A stretch of DNA of 64,000 nt. Origin: Fimbriimonas ginsengisoli (lineage in GTDB: Bacteria; Armatimonadota; Fimbriimonadia; Fimbriimonadales; Fimbriimonadaceae). Location: assembly GCA_016179045.1 (NCBI GenBank), contig JACOSL010000004.1, positions 1-64,000 of the forward strand, in the 5' to 3' direction. Positions 7,738 through 17,173 of the stretch are shown piece by piece (position 1 is the first letter of the stretch; every line of letters begins with the position of its first letter). The position numbers and the translations under genes are program-made. The notes beneath the pieces are model-generated. The model was not told where the DNA came from. It ran no database searches and saw only the letters and a program-made list of their open reading frames with translations.

Positions 7738-9429
7738 TCAACCTTTTGCTGGGATCGGTACTAATTCCATAACACCGCGCTTGAGCAAAAGCGCGGCGTG
7801 GAATCGCACGTCGTCCTCCGCCGCGTTGCTAGCGAAGGAGGCTCCGGAGACCAGGCTTCCGAAGGACATGTCAGGCTCCGTGATCGGGTTAAGGGCGCCG
7901 AGGCGCTCGAGAAGGGCCCCAAAAATATCGGGCCGCAGCAGCGGCAAGCATTCATCGTAGAAAGTGAGCGATGCCTGCTTCCGGAGCACCTGGTTCCCGT
8001 GCTTAGTCGGCCGAACGCGCACCTCGCCGTTGAGCACGTGAGTGGCGTAAGCTCCGAAGATCGAAATGTATGGGGTCGGGAGGCCCAGCTTGTCGGCATG
8101 CGAGCGCCGCTCCGCCTTCGATTCATCGCCTTCCCGTCTGGCGAGTTCGATCATTTCATCAAAAAGCGCGAACAACCGGTCAAATACGTGCTCTAGCCGA
8201 AACCGCTCGTCGAAGATCGCCCGCGAGCGTTGCCCCATCCGCTGCCGGTCCTCTGTGCTTCGCAACAATGTCGCAAGCGATTCGCCGAGCCCTCGAGTGT
8301 CGACCCAGACGCTTTGGGCTAGGTAGAGAAACTCAGTGTGGGTCAAATTGGCGGGAGACAGCTGCCCGACCCGGTCGAGGCCCGGCACGAACCACGTGGG
8401 AACGCAAAATCCGTTGTCTCCATCTACGACCTGGTCGCGCAATCCGGCCCAGTCGGAAACGATGCAGGGAAGTCCACACGCGAGCGCCTCGGTGACGGTG
8501 GTCGCAAAAGCCTCCAGCGTGTCTCCGGGAAAAACAAAAAGATCGCTCGCCTGGAAATAACGTTCGCGCCGGTCGGGATCGACGCGCCCGCGAACGGTCA
8601 CGCGATCTCCTATTCCCAGTTCGCTCGCCTCGGCAGCCAGCCGATCTAGATAGCCCGCTATGTTCTCCTCGCCCGCCAGTACGAGGCGATCTTCGGGTTG
8701 TGAAACCTCGGCGAACACGCGGAGCAGGGGCGAGAGGTCGGCTTTGTTGTTGGGCGTGAGCCGCCCGAACACGAGGGCGATCGTGGCCCCTTCCGGCAGT
8801 TCGAGTTCACGTCGGGCGGCGGTGCGCCCCGCTTCGTCCACCGGCCGGAAGCGGTCGCCGTCTATGCCATGGGGAATCACCTCGATGCGGCACTGCGCCG
8901 TAGCTCCCAAATAGCCGTCAAACGCCTTCTCGAGCGCGGCGGCATAGCTGCGGCTGGGGGCGACGATTGCGTCGTAGGAAACCGGCGGCGCCTCAGCCAG
9001 CCGCTGAAGCTTGGGCCACAGGGCGGCGTGGCCCAGGGCGTGGGCGGTGCTGACGATTGGGGTTGGTCCCTCCGCGAACCGGTCACGCAAGTAGCGGTCT
9101 CGCGGAAGGTTTTCTGGATCGACCGTGTACATCAGTCGGGCCTCGCCATCGCGCCAAATGTCGGGCATCGCGTGCATCGGATAGAAGCGGAGAATGCCGC
9201 GCCCCATGCGGTCCGCGGGCATCAAGCCTTCAGCCGACTGCCGCAACAGGCCCGGATCGGTCATCGCGTAAGGGGCGAGGAAGATTTCAAAGCCCTCGAC
9301 TTCCGGCCGCCGAGCGATTTCGTGGAGTTGGGCGGAGACCACCAAGTTCGCTCCGTGTACGGCAAGGCCGCCCGCATGAATGTTGAAGAATCCCAGATGG
9401 TCGAGAACGACACTGACGATACGCGGCAA
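7738..9429 (-). CDS. GT-B (GT4-type) glycosyltransferase
   Basis: 563 aa from TTG 9429. The N-terminus resembles the acceptor domain of group 1 glycosyltransferases (DHLGFFNIHAGGLAVHGANL); the C-terminal nucleotide-sugar half has VFGRLTPNNKADLSPLL, RVTVRGRVDPDRRERYF and the E-x7-E type motif around EAFATTVTEALACGLPCIVS. About 170 residues after the catalytic core are unassigned. TTG 9429 has GGAGGA 4 bases upstream (9434-9439); the longer frame to 9516 would start inside the pilQ terminator and is rejected. Likely transfers a sugar to a glycan, lipid or protein; substrate unknown. Confidence 0.85.
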   Translation of the reverse strand: MPRIVSVVLDHLGFFNIHAGGLAVHGANLVVSAQLHEIARRPEVEGFEIFLAPYAMTDPGLLRQSAEGLMPADRMGRGILRFYPMHAMPDIWRDGEARLMYTVDPENLPRDRYLRDRFAEGPTPIVSTAHALGHAALWPKLQRLAEAPPVSYDAIVAPSRSYAAALEKAFDGYLGATAQCRIEVIPHGIDGDRFRPVDEAGRTAARRELELPEGATIALVFGRLTPNNKADLSPLLRVFAEVSQPEDRLVLAGEENIAGYLDRLAAEASELGIGDRVTVRGRVDPDRRERYFQASDLFVFPGDTLEAFATTVTEALACGLPCIVSDWAGLRDQVVDGDNGFCVPTWFVPGLDRVGQLSPANLTHTEFLYLAQSVWVDTRGLGESLATLLRSTEDRQRMGQRSRAIFDERFRLEHVFDRLFALFDEMIELARREGDESKAERRSHADKLGLPTPYISIFGAYATHVLNGEVRVRPTKHGNQVLRKQASLTFYDECLPLLRPDIFGALLERLGALNPITEPDMSFGSLVSGASFASNAAEDDVRFHAALLLKRGVMELVPIPAKG

Positions 9430-9506
9430 GCTATCCTCCGGGCGATCGCACGCCCACCGACTCCCGATTCTAGTCGCTTGACCGCCGCTCGCACCTCCTG
9501 TCGCTG

Positions 9507-9550
9507 AAAAAGACAAGAGCCCGTCCGGCCATTAGGCCGGACGGGCTCTT
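9507..9550 (-). terminator. Intrinsic terminator of the pil operon
   Basis: A perfect 16-bp inverted repeat (AAGAGCCCGTCCGGCC, 9515-9530, with its complement 9535-9550) around an ATTA loop, followed on the minus strand by five T (9511-9507). It lies 17 bases after the pilQ stop and just before the glycosyltransferase gene. Confidence 0.93.
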
Positions 9551-9567
9551 CGGTTGAACGATCGAGG

Positions 9568-12378
9568 CTAGTTCTTCTTCGCCTCGTCGTTCATCGGGAG
9601 CTTCGGGCTGCTTGCGCTCACCGGGCCGTCGATGATTCGAACGGTCAGGAAGATCGCGAGCTCAACCTTGCTCTTGGTCGTCGTCGTGCTCTTGAATAGG
9701 TGGCCGATGATCGGCAGGTCCATCAAGAACGGAAGCCCCTGCACGTCCTTGCGATCCTGATCCTGGATCAGGCCGCCGATGGCGATCGTCTCGCCATCCT
9801 TGACCGTGAGGGTGGACTGCGCGACCCGCTCCGACGTCTGGGGCAGTTGGCCGCCGTCGCCGGTTGGGACAAACTTGGTCAGGAAGCTCACCACGGGCCG
9901 GAGGTCCATGGTCACGCTGCCGTCCCCGCCCACGCGGGGCAGGACCGCCAATCGGACGCCGACTCGGACCGTATTGGTCGTGATGCTGACGCCGTTCTGG
10001 CTGGTCGTCTTCGATTCGACGTAGCGGATGGCGTCGCCAACGAATAGTTCGGTCTGCCTTCCGTCGGTCGCGATCATGTTGGGCCTTGCGATCAGCTTGC
10101 CGGAACCCGCGAGCTTGTCGAGCTGGGCGGTCACGCTTCCCTGGAAGAGCCGGTTGCCGAGGCCAACCGTAGCCGAGTTATTGGTGCTCGTGGTCGCGGC
10201 GTTGTGGAGGCCGATCATCTTCACGGCGCCGCCGGTAAAGATGCTCCAGTCGATGCCCGCGTTGATCGCGTCGTTCTTCGACATTTCCATCACCCGCATT
10301 TCGAGGGCGACCTGTCGAGGCGCCACGTCCACGAGCCTCAGATAGTCGAGCGCTTGCTTCAGGAGCTGCGGGGTGCCCTTCAGCACAAGCCGCATCGGAA
10401 CCGCGCCGCTTTCGAGGGCCGTGTAGGGCTGGGCCAAACCGGCCGGGCTTCCCTGGTCGGGCGACGAGCCGCCCTGGCCGCCGCTGTTCGTCGTCGAGCT
10501 CGAAGCGCCGGTCGAGGCGCTCGGCTGAGCAACGGCGGACATGCCGGACTCACTCTTGGTGATCGCGCCTGCCCCTTGGGTTTGCACGTCTTGGCGAGTT
10601 GCGTTCGCCTGATACAGTCCTTGGTTGCCAGCGGAAGCAGGCGGGATCGTTACGTGCAGGCCAGGAATCTGAGCGGCAAGGTCGTCCTTAAGCGCCCTCG
10701 GGTCGGCGTACTTCACTTCGTACACCGTGGCCGATGTGGTGGTCAGGCTCGAGTCGTCGAGCTGGGTCAGGATTCCCAGCAGCCGGTCGACCTCGTGCTT
10801 GGGACCGTTCAGAACGAGAAGCTGCTCGCCCTGCGCGCTTGTGGTCGATGCGTACACCTCTACGTGGCCCACCGTGGTTCGGTAAGGCTGCGCGCCGAGA
10901 GTTCCCGCCCGCTCCGGCTCGACTACCGCCGCCAGTAGGTTCTTGGCCGAGTTGGACACCGTGTGGTACACGGCTCGCATGGCCACGTGCTCTTCAGGGA
11001 TCGGGATCAGGAGCGAATGGCAGATCTGCGCGTCCAGCTCCTTAACCGCGGGCTCAACCTCGTTGAGCCTCGACTTTGAGCCAACGAGCACGACGTAGCT
11101 GTCCTTCTTCTGATCCGCGCTCTTGGACTCTTCTTTGACCATGGTCGCGCCTTGCGGCGTGCCGGAGGCAGCGGAAGCAACAGGTGCGCCAGGGGCTGGG
11201 GTAGCGCCTGCAGTCCCCGCGCCGGATGGCCCGCCCAGCGTTTCGGTCTTGGCGACGGTCAGCTGTTCGGAAGGAAGAATCAGATCGTAACGGCCGCCAG
11301 CGGCGTCGGGCTGGAGTGCCTTGACGATGGCAGCCTTGATCTGGCTGCCCATGCCGCTGAAGAGGGGCACGACGCGAGTCTCCGTGCTCTCGTCCGCCCT
11401 GCCCGAAATCTGCTTGATCGCATCCGGGAAGCGATCGGCGGAAGTGACGATATAGGTGTTGCCCACCTTGGCATAGCGCACGCCCGCCATCGTGGTCACG
11501 AGGTCGAGCGCCTCTTTGACGCTCACGCCATCGAGAGCGACGGTCACCGTGCCCTTGACTTCAGGCGAGGTTACGATGTTGACGCCGCCCTGGAGGGCAA
11601 GGGCCTTGAGCACCTGCACGACCTCGGTGTTGGCAAAGTCGAGGGTCACGCGGCCGGAACGAGGCGACTCGTAGCGAGCGACGTGCGACTCCGCCTTCGC
11701 CTTGCGCGCAGGCCTTGCCGCGGTGGCGCGGAGCGAGGTCGACGGGACGGGCGTGCCGTCGCCGGGGGCGACCGCGATCCGCCCGCCGATGCTGGCGAAT
11801 TCGACGGGGGTCTCGCTCGTCTTCACGTCGGCGATGGAGGCCTTGGCGGTGGCTTCCGACAGCTTGGTCGTCGGCTCCGGCGCCGTTGTCGTCGCTTGGG
11901 CGGTCCTCGTAGCGGTTGCTGGCGAGCTCGTTTTCTCGGAGTAAACAAGCGGCGGAACCGTCGTCGGGAAGCTGGAATCGGCGGTAAAGGCGTCATGAGA
12001 CACGTTTACGCACAGCCTCCAGCCGTCGGACGTCTTGGCGATCCATGGCTCCTGAGCGGCCGTGCATCGCACGAGCACCCTCACCTTCGGGGGAGACGAG
12101 CTATACCAGCCGTAGCTGTAGCTTGCGACCCCGCCGTGGTTGACGGTGCCCTTCGAGGGATGGCCGGCTAGCTTCGCATCGAATTCGAGAATGGTGAAGC
12201 GATGGCCGTAGGCATGAAACACCTTCGGTTGCTTGAGGCCGCTTCCATTAATTTGGATCTCGACGCCGAGGCCGACCGAATGCGCCTGGACGCCGGTTAG
12301 CGTGCCTTGCGCAAGGGCGGCGGACGCAGCGCCGACGAAGGCGCTTGCGCTGATCCAACGACTGAGTCTAGTTAGCAC
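9568..12378 (-). CDS. pilQ: Type IV pilus secretin PilQ
   Basis: 936 aa. Signal peptide (to about ALAQG), AMIN-like domain (about 30-130), a low-complexity Thr/Ala stretch, an STN/N0-like domain (VTLDFANTEVVQVLKALALQ), N-domain repeats separated by Gly/Ser-rich inserts, and the secretin core (about 690-925: VALEMRVMEMSKNDAINAGI, GKLIARPNMIATDG, VKDGETIAIGGLIQ, LPFLMDLPIIGHLFKS). It forms the outer-membrane gate for the pilus. GTG start overlaps the pilP stop by 11 bases and has AGGGGG upstream. Last gene of the operon, followed by a strong terminator. The sequence between the N domains is long for PilQ. Confidence 0.95.
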   Translation of the reverse strand: MLTRLSRWISASAFVGAASAALAQGTLTGVQAHSVGLGVEIQINGSGLKQPKVFHAYGHRFTILEFDAKLAGHPSKGTVNHGGVASYSYGWYSSSPPKVRVLVRCTAAQEPWIAKTSDGWRLCVNVSHDAFTADSSFPTTVPPLVYSEKTSSPATATRTAQATTTAPEPTTKLSEATAKASIADVKTSETPVEFASIGGRIAVAPGDGTPVPSTSLRATAARPARKAKAESHVARYESPRSGRVTLDFANTEVVQVLKALALQGGVNIVTSPEVKGTVTVALDGVSVKEALDLVTTMAGVRYAKVGNTYIVTSADRFPDAIKQISGRADESTETRVVPLFSGMGSQIKAAIVKALQPDAAGGRYDLILPSEQLTVAKTETLGGPSGAGTAGATPAPGAPVASAASGTPQGATMVKEESKSADQKKDSYVVLVGSKSRLNEVEPAVKELDAQICHSLLIPIPEEHVAMRAVYHTVSNSAKNLLAAVVEPERAGTLGAQPYRTTVGHVEVYASTTSAQGEQLLVLNGPKHEVDRLLGILTQLDDSSLTTTSATVYEVKYADPRALKDDLAAQIPGLHVTIPPASAGNQGLYQANATRQDVQTQGAGAITKSESGMSAVAQPSASTGASSSTTNSGGQGGSSPDQGSPAGLAQPYTALESGAVPMRLVLKGTPQLLKQALDYLRLVDVAPRQVALEMRVMEMSKNDAINAGIDWSIFTGGAVKMIGLHNAATTSTNNSATVGLGNRLFQGSVTAQLDKLAGSGKLIARPNMIATDGRQTELFVGDAIRYVESKTTSQNGVSITTNTVRVGVRLAVLPRVGGDGSVTMDLRPVVSFLTKFVPTGDGGQLPQTSERVAQSTLTVKDGETIAIGGLIQDQDRKDVQGLPFLMDLPIIGHLFKSTTTTKSKVELAIFLTVRIIDGPVSASSPKLPMNDEAKKN

Positions 12379-12952
12379 GAGTGTTTCCCCCTGAAGAGAG
12401 TTTGAGGATTTGCCCTCGGAAGTTGACGGTTGCCCGCCCCTTCTCGAGGCCGACTAGGCGGCTGTCGCCGTCGATGGCGGCGCCCAGCTGCACAAGCCGC
12501 TGACTGCCTTGGCCGTCGACGAAGACCGCCGCGGAGCGGTCGCCAAGAATGACGCCCGCAAGCTGGTAACCGAAACCGCCCATGTTGGGCAGTCCGGCGA
12601 TGGCGCCCGCAGGAGGCAGGCTGCCCGACTTATCGATACGAAAAGGTGGAATCTGGTCAAGCACGTTCCGCCTGAACGAAGGCGGCTGGGGCGTCGGCGC
12701 TGGGGTGAGCGGAGTCGCTCCCGGAAGAGGCGGCAAAGTGCCCGGATGGAACGGGTCACGCTCTTGCAGGTCCTGTGCGAACAGAGGGTTCTTGGCCGCG
12801 GGCTTGTCGCCCGTGTCGGCGGCGGCTGTCGCCTTGACCTTGGGCGAGACAGGAGCCGGCTGACCGGATGAGCGCACGAACTGGAAGGCGCCTACGCCAA
12901 GCAAGAACGCGAAGAGAATGGCAATTACGGCAATCTTCTTCTTGTCATCCAT
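12368..12952 (-). CDS. pilP: PilP-like pilus assembly protein
   Basis: 194 aa from ATG 12952, with AAAGGAG upstream and an 8-base overlap with the pilO stop (ATGGATGA). One N-terminal membrane segment (IAVIAILFAFLLGVGAF), a Pro-rich linker containing the RDPFHPG sequence, and a C-terminal beta domain (GYQLAGVILGDRSAAVFVDG). PilP links the inner-membrane PilMNO platform to PilQ. It lacks an obvious lipobox, unlike many PilP lipoproteins, so the call rests on position and domain pattern. Confidence 0.8.
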   Translation of the reverse strand: MDDKKKIAVIAILFAFLLGVGAFQFVRSSGQPAPVSPKVKATAAADTGDKPAAKNPLFAQDLQERDPFHPGTLPPLPGATPLTPAPTPQPPSFRRNVLDQIPPFRIDKSGSLPPAGAIAGLPNMGGFGYQLAGVILGDRSAAVFVDGQGSQRLVQLGAAIDGDSRLVGLEKGRATVNFRGQILKLSSGGNTRAN

Positions 12953-13550
12953 TGGTGCTGGCTCCTTTGGGGGCGTCTTCGGCCGGGAAGAGGAACGCGC
13001 GAAGCTGCACGGAGACATCAAGCAGGTCGCTCGGGTTGTTCGGGTCGACCTTCGGGGTCATGGTGACCATTCGCGCGGCCACAATCTTGGGGAAGCTGTT
13101 CAAGGCGGTGACGAACTTTCTCACCGCGTCGTAATTGCCGCGGCCCTTGACCTCGATCTCCATTTCCTCGTATGGCTTGCGCTTAGGCTTTGGCGCGTCG
13201 GCGCTGGTCTTTTGCGGTGGTGGCTTGGGTAGCGGTCGAACGCCCAGCACCATGATGCCGCTATCGCGGCCGGTCTTCTCGAGCTCGGCGAGCATGGTCG
13301 GGACGTAAGCAAACGTCGGAACTCCTTCCTCAAGGTGATTGAGTCGCAGCTGAACGTCTGCTACGTGCTTCGTTGCGCTCTCTAACTCTTGGCGGAGCGA
13401 CGACTCCGTACGATCCTTCTTGCGAAGGTCTGCCACTCCGACGCGGGCGGACTCGAGAGCGCCGTACTGGAAATACAGCGCGCCAGAACCCGCTACCAGC
13501 ATTGCGGCCGCCATCGTCATGAAAACGCGTGGGTTTGGACCCTGCTTCAC
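12945..13550 (-). CDS. pilO: PilO-like pilus alignment protein
   Basis: 201 aa. A membrane segment near residues 9-28, a coiled-coil stretch (about 35-75) and a ferredoxin-like periplasmic domain with YEEMEIEVKGRGNYDAVRKF, typical of PilO/GspM proteins. It forms the inner-membrane alignment complex with PilN. Start overlaps the pilN stop by 4 bases. Confidence 0.88.
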   Translation of the reverse strand: MKQGPNPRVFMTMAAAMLVAGSGALYFQYGALESARVGVADLRKKDRTESSLRQELESATKHVADVQLRLNHLEEGVPTFAYVPTMLAELEKTGRDSGIMVLGVRPLPKPPPQKTSADAPKPKRKPYEEMEIEVKGRGNYDAVRKFVTALNSFPKIVAARMVTMTPKVDPNNPSDLLDVSVQLRAFLFPAEDAPKGASTNG

Positions 13551-14140
13551 GATTTCGTCTCCTTCGGCACCTCGGCGGGGTCCGCGGAGTCCGCCAAGTT
13601 GGTATTGATCTCGAATTCGATGCCTCGTCCCTGGTTGATGATCTTCTCCTGCGTGAATTTTAGGTTCACGTCCAGCAGATCTGGGAGGTTCTGCAGCCGC
13701 AGAATGAACTCACCGACGGGCTCCTGGGCGGGGGCGATGCCACCGAAGGTGATGTTCACAGGCTTGGTTGGATCCGGAGCGACCGATCGAACTGTCGTGA
13801 GCCAGGCTTCCGCCGGCGTCTGGTGAGCTAGGTGATTGAGCACGCGGTCCCAGCGAGCCGTGATCGCCTGCGCATCCTCGAGGGTCTTCACCTTTGGGCT
13901 AACTGAGTCGAACGCAGCGTTTTGCTGCTCGATCTGCCTCACGATCGGCTCCGTGCGCTCGATGTGCGATTTGAGGCGGACCGCTTCGATTTGCGCGACC
14001 TCGGATTCGACGAAGAGGGTGAGGAACCCAAGCGTGCTGGCAGTGCCAAGCACGGCGAAGGCGAGAAAGAACGTTCGCGCCTTTCGCTCGCGATTCTGGA
14101 CCGCCAGCCTCTGCTCTTGGATGAGATTGATGTAGGGCAT
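13547..14140 (-). CDS. pilN: PilN-like pilus assembly protein
   Basis: 197 aa. Begins MPYINLIQEQRLAVQNRERK, close to the INLL(P) motif by which PilN binds the PilM groove, then one membrane segment (about 24-44), a coiled-coil and a periplasmic domain. Partner of PilO and PilM. It begins 10 bases after pilM ends. Confidence 0.9.
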   Translation of the reverse strand: MPYINLIQEQRLAVQNRERKARTFFLAFAVLGTASTLGFLTLFVESEVAQIEAVRLKSHIERTEPIVRQIEQQNAAFDSVSPKVKTLEDAQAITARWDRVLNHLAHQTPAEAWLTTVRSVAPDPTKPVNITFGGIAPAQEPVGEFILRLQNLPDLLDVNLKFTQEKIINQGRGIEFEINTNLADSADPAEVPKETKS

Positions 14141-14150
14141 GGTGTTGTCC

Positions 14151-15230
14151 TTATGCAGCCTTGGCGAATGTTCGCAGAGCGAGCCCGCTGGCTACGGCAA
14201 GGCCGGAGCAAGGCGTGTCGGCATCAAGGCCGCTCGTGAAGCGCGGGTTGTCCAGAACTTCCTGGGCCACCGTCTTGATCCCGAGCTTATGTTCCATGTA
14301 ACTCGAGAGCCCGACCAGCTGCGAACCGCCGCCCGACAGGATCGTCAGGCTCACCTGTCGTTCTGGCGTCGCTTCCGCAAGCTGCGACTGGTAATAGTTG
14401 AGCGATCGGCGCACCTCGCGGACGAGGTCGTCTAGGTGTGGCTGAATGACGCGCAACGGCGGGTTCTCTTTGGGCTTTTCCGCGTCGAGCAAATCTCCGG
14501 CGTCGAGTTGGGCCTTCCCAGACTCGGCTTGCTCGCGGGTCAGCTTAAAGTAGTTGGTGAGGGCCTCGGTCAGCATATTGCCGCCGTTCGGGATCGAACG
14601 GGTCATTGCGAAGGAGCCCTGCTGCACGACGCTGAGACCGCTCATCGAGGAACCCACGTCGATCAGGGCCACGGTCCCGCCGCTCCAGTCCCGCTCGTCG
14701 TTGGATTCGACCAGAGCGCGGTGGATGGCGAAGGCCTCCACATCCACGCCTTCGATCTCAAGTCCGGCTGCTTCGCAAGCTGCAATCCGGCTTTCGACCA
14801 GGTCTTTTGGAGCCGCGACGATTACGACGTCCATGGATGTTTCGTCTGCCGGGCCAAGGATTTCAAAGTCGATATAGCTCTCTTCGACGCTGCTCGGCAC
14901 ATACCGGCTCGCCTCGAACTTGATCGATTTGCGCAGCGTCGATTCCGCCATCTTGGGGATTCGAACGTTGCGAACCACGACCGAGCCGCCTGCGACCGCG
15001 ATGTGCGCCGAAGTCGCGGTGAAATGCCCGAGCTTCAGGAGTTCCTTGATCGCGGCGACGAGGGCCTGCGGTTCGACCACCACGCCGTCGCGGATGCTGT
15101 CGGGTGGGGTCGGATATGCCGCCGCCTTGGCAATCTGCCAGCCGGTGTGGGTCCGCTCAAGCTGGACCGCCTTCAGCATGTGATGGCCAAGATCAAGACC
15201 GATGTAGGACTTCTTCGCGAACAGTCCCAT
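14151..15230 (-). CDS. pilM: Type IV pilus assembly ATPase-fold protein PilM
   Basis: 359 aa, actin-like fold. Phosphate motif 1 is IGLDLGHHMLKAVQLE at the N-terminus, phosphate 2 is VALIDVGSSMSGLSVV, and LTILSGGGSQLVGLSSYM is the adenosine motif. PilM is the cytoplasmic member of the PilMNOP platform. It begins 3 bases after the HTH gene stop and is complete. Confidence 0.93.
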   Translation of the reverse strand: MGLFAKKSYIGLDLGHHMLKAVQLERTHTGWQIAKAAAYPTPPDSIRDGVVVEPQALVAAIKELLKLGHFTATSAHIAVAGGSVVVRNVRIPKMAESTLRKSIKFEASRYVPSSVEESYIDFEILGPADETSMDVVIVAAPKDLVESRIAACEAAGLEIEGVDVEAFAIHRALVESNDERDWSGGTVALIDVGSSMSGLSVVQQGSFAMTRSIPNGGNMLTEALTNYFKLTREQAESGKAQLDAGDLLDAEKPKENPPLRVIQPHLDDLVREVRRSLNYYQSQLAEATPERQVSLTILSGGGSQLVGLSSYMEHKLGIKTVAQEVLDNPRFTSGLDADTPCSGLAVASGLALRTFAKAA

Positions 15231-15233
15231 GGG

Positions 15234-15707
15234 CTAGCTCGCCTCCTTGCGTGATGCCTGGGTGTTCATCCACTCATCCAGTCCGTTCCTTGAGAAACGC
15301 CACTTTCCATCTACGAGAAAAGCGGGGATATCCCCGGCTCGGGCCATCTCCTCGAGAACGTGGGCGTGCAGCCGCAAATGGTTGGCCGCCTCGCGGAGGG
15401 TGAACACGGTGTGTTGATTGGCGATGACCGCCCGAAACAGATTGCTGAGCTGCTCGGGGGTCAGAAACATTTCAAAGCGAACCGGAGTGCCCGGTTGCGA
15501 CTGTTGATCCGGGATGTCGAAGGGATCGATCGGGGTGTCCGGGAGGCTCCTTTCGGGCCTTGCGGCGGCCATTGCCGACTGCGTGGGCTCATCGATCGGA
15601 TTGGGGGGGCCGACCTCGGGATCGAAGTTGTAGTGAAACTCCGCATCCTCTGGGTCTTGCCCGTGGGCCATCTGGTTGGCCTTCCGGAGAGCGTCGGCGA
15701 AGTTCAT
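15234..15707 (-). CDS. Excisionase-type helix-turn-helix protein in the pil operon
   Basis: 157 aa. The N-terminal ~85 residues are polar and low in predicted structure. The C-terminal ~65 contain a MerR/excisionase-like HTH (FTLREAANHLRLHAHVLEEM, then GDIPAFLVDGKWRFSRNGLD). Such domains bind DNA. ATG 15707 overlaps the stop of the ExeA-like gene as ATGA, and pilM follows by 3 bases, so it is made with the pilus proteins and could regulate the operon. That role is inference. Confidence 0.75.
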   Translation of the reverse strand: MNFADALRKANQMAHGQDPEDAEFHYNFDPEVGPPNPIDEPTQSAMAAARPERSLPDTPIDPFDIPDQQSQPGTPVRFEMFLTPEQLSNLFRAVIANQHTVFTLREAANHLRLHAHVLEEMARAGDIPAFLVDGKWRFSRNGLDEWMNTQASRKEAS

Positions 15708-16525
15708 GCCGCCACCCGCTCGCCAGTAAATTCGGCGATCACTCCGTGGACGAGGAACGCGTCGAGCGTTTGGACTCTTTGCCCCATCGACACGAGCATC
15801 GCGTTGTCCGCGATCTGGCTCGATAGTCTTGGCGTCCCGTTGCTGAACTTTTGAATTTCAAAAACGGCGTCAGGTGTGAAGGGGCTGTGCTCGCCCGTGA
15901 AGCCGGCGACCCTCAAGCGGTGCAGGAGCATCTCGCCAGTTTCGGTTACGTCTAGGGGTCTGAGTGTTTGTCTTATAGCTAGGCGCTGTTCGAGCGCGGG
16001 CACCCTAGCCAGCTTGGGTCGAAGTTCGTTCTGCCCGAGCAGAACCAGGGAGATCAGGAACTGATCGTTCATCTGGCAGTTGAGCAACAGGCGAAGCTCT
16101 TCCAGCGTGTTCGCCGACCGAATGAGGTGAGCCTCGTCGATCATGAGCACGATCCGTTGACCTCGCTCATAGCACTCGAGGAGTAGGTCGTGGAGATCGG
16201 ACACGAGCACCTGGCGGTTGCGTGAGGCGGTGGGTGCGTCGAGCTGATCGAGGATCTCTTGCAAAATTTGAACCGGGGTCAGGATCGGATTGACGATCAG
16301 AACAACCCGAAACTTGAGCGGGTCCAGAAGATCAAGCAGTTTTCGACTGACCGTCGTCTTGCCCAGGCCGATGTCTCCTATGAGCACGGCGGCGCCTTTG
16401 TTGCGCGTGACGGCGTAGTGCAGCATCATCAGCGCATCTTCGTGCGACCGGCTCATGTAAAGGAATCGAGGGTCGGGCGTTAGGCTGAAGGGCGGTTCGG
16501 TCAAACCCCAGAAGGACTCATACAT
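15704..16525 (-). CDS. ExeA/GspA-family AAA ATPase, first gene of the pil operon
   Basis: 273 aa. N-terminus MYESFWGLTEPPFSLTPDPR is the signature opening of ExeA-type ATPases, with Walker A GDIGLGKTT (about 47-55), Walker B IVLMIDEAHLI and a sensor region ISLVLLGQNEL. No membrane segment or peptidoglycan-binding domain follows, unlike longer ExeA/GspA. Proteins of this type help fit secretins through the wall. Here it heads a pil operon ending in pilQ, which fits a PilQ-insertion or regulatory role. Confidence 0.85.
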   Translation of the reverse strand: MYESFWGLTEPPFSLTPDPRFLYMSRSHEDALMMLHYAVTRNKGAAVLIGDIGLGKTTVSRKLLDLLDPLKFRVVLIVNPILTPVQILQEILDQLDAPTASRNRQVLVSDLHDLLLECYERGQRIVLMIDEAHLIRSANTLEELRLLLNCQMNDQFLISLVLLGQNELRPKLARVPALEQRLAIRQTLRPLDVTETGEMLLHRLRVAGFTGEHSPFTPDAVFEIQKFSNGTPRLSSQIADNAMLVSMGQRVQTLDAFLVHGVIAEFTGERVAA

Positions 16526-16636
16526 ATGGCAGGCTCCGCGTTCGCATCCTAGTAGAGTTCTCGGGTTGGTGCGCTAGAAAACTCAGATGTTGTTCCGCTG
16601 TATCGTCTTCCATATGCGCGAGGTTTACTGCCGTCA

Positions 16637-17173
16637 ATGGTACGAGTCGCGTTAACTGGCGGGATTGCGGAAGGGAAGTCCACCGTGCTCGGCTACTTGG
16701 GCTCAATGGGCTACAAAATCGCCTCAGCCGACCTCCTGGCCTGCGAGGTCTATGACCTTGAAGAAGTGCAGGCCGAGCTTGCCGGGCTCAGTGGTCTTCC
16801 TCGGCCCGTTGACCGCCTGGCGCTTCGCGAGGCCATGGAGGGCGACCCAGGGCTCAGGCGATCCGTTAACCGCCTTATGCATCCGCGTATAGTGGAACGC
16901 CTGGCCGCCTCGGACGCGGAGTACACGGAAGTTCCGTTGCTCGTGGAGGTCTGCCTGTTTGGCGCGTTCGACGAGATTTGGGTGGTGACGTGCGGGGAAG
17001 ACGAGCAACTCAGGCGCCTCTCCGAGCGCTTCGGCCCGGACGAGGCTCCGCGCATGTTGAAGGTCCAGTTGCCGACTACGGCAAAATTGCCTTTTGCTGA
17101 CGAAGTCATCCGAACCAACGCGCCCGAGCAGCACGTCCTCAACAACGTCAGAAAGTGCGCCGATCGCGGTTAG
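16637..17173 (+). CDS. coaE: Dephospho-CoA kinase
   Basis: 178 aa. P-loop GGIAEGKST at residues 8-16, followed by the SADLLACEVY region, HPRIVERL, and a CoaE-like lid/nucleoside region (LSERFGPDEAPRMLKVQ, then IRTNAPEQHVLNNV). It phosphorylates dephospho-CoA in the last step of CoA synthesis. Slightly short for the family (about 195-205 aa). Divergent from the pil operon across 111 bases. Confidence 0.9.
   Translation: MVRVALTGGIAEGKSTVLGYLGSMGYKIASADLLACEVYDLEEVQAELAGLSGLPRPVDRLALREAMEGDPGLRRSVNRLMHPRIVERLAASDAEYTEVPLLVEVCLFGAFDEIWVVTCGEDEQLRRLSERFGPDEAPRMLKVQLPTTAKLPFADEVIRTNAPEQHVLNNVRKCADRG

Noticed and set aside
9430-9516. Upstream extension of the glycosyltransferase to TTG 9516
   Set aside because: It would start inside the pilQ terminator stem; TTG 9429 has a strong GGAGGA and leads straight into the domain.
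14436-15254. 272-residue plus-strand frame opposite pilM
   Set aside because: Shadow of pilM in a GC-rich gene; no motif, and pilM is clearly real.
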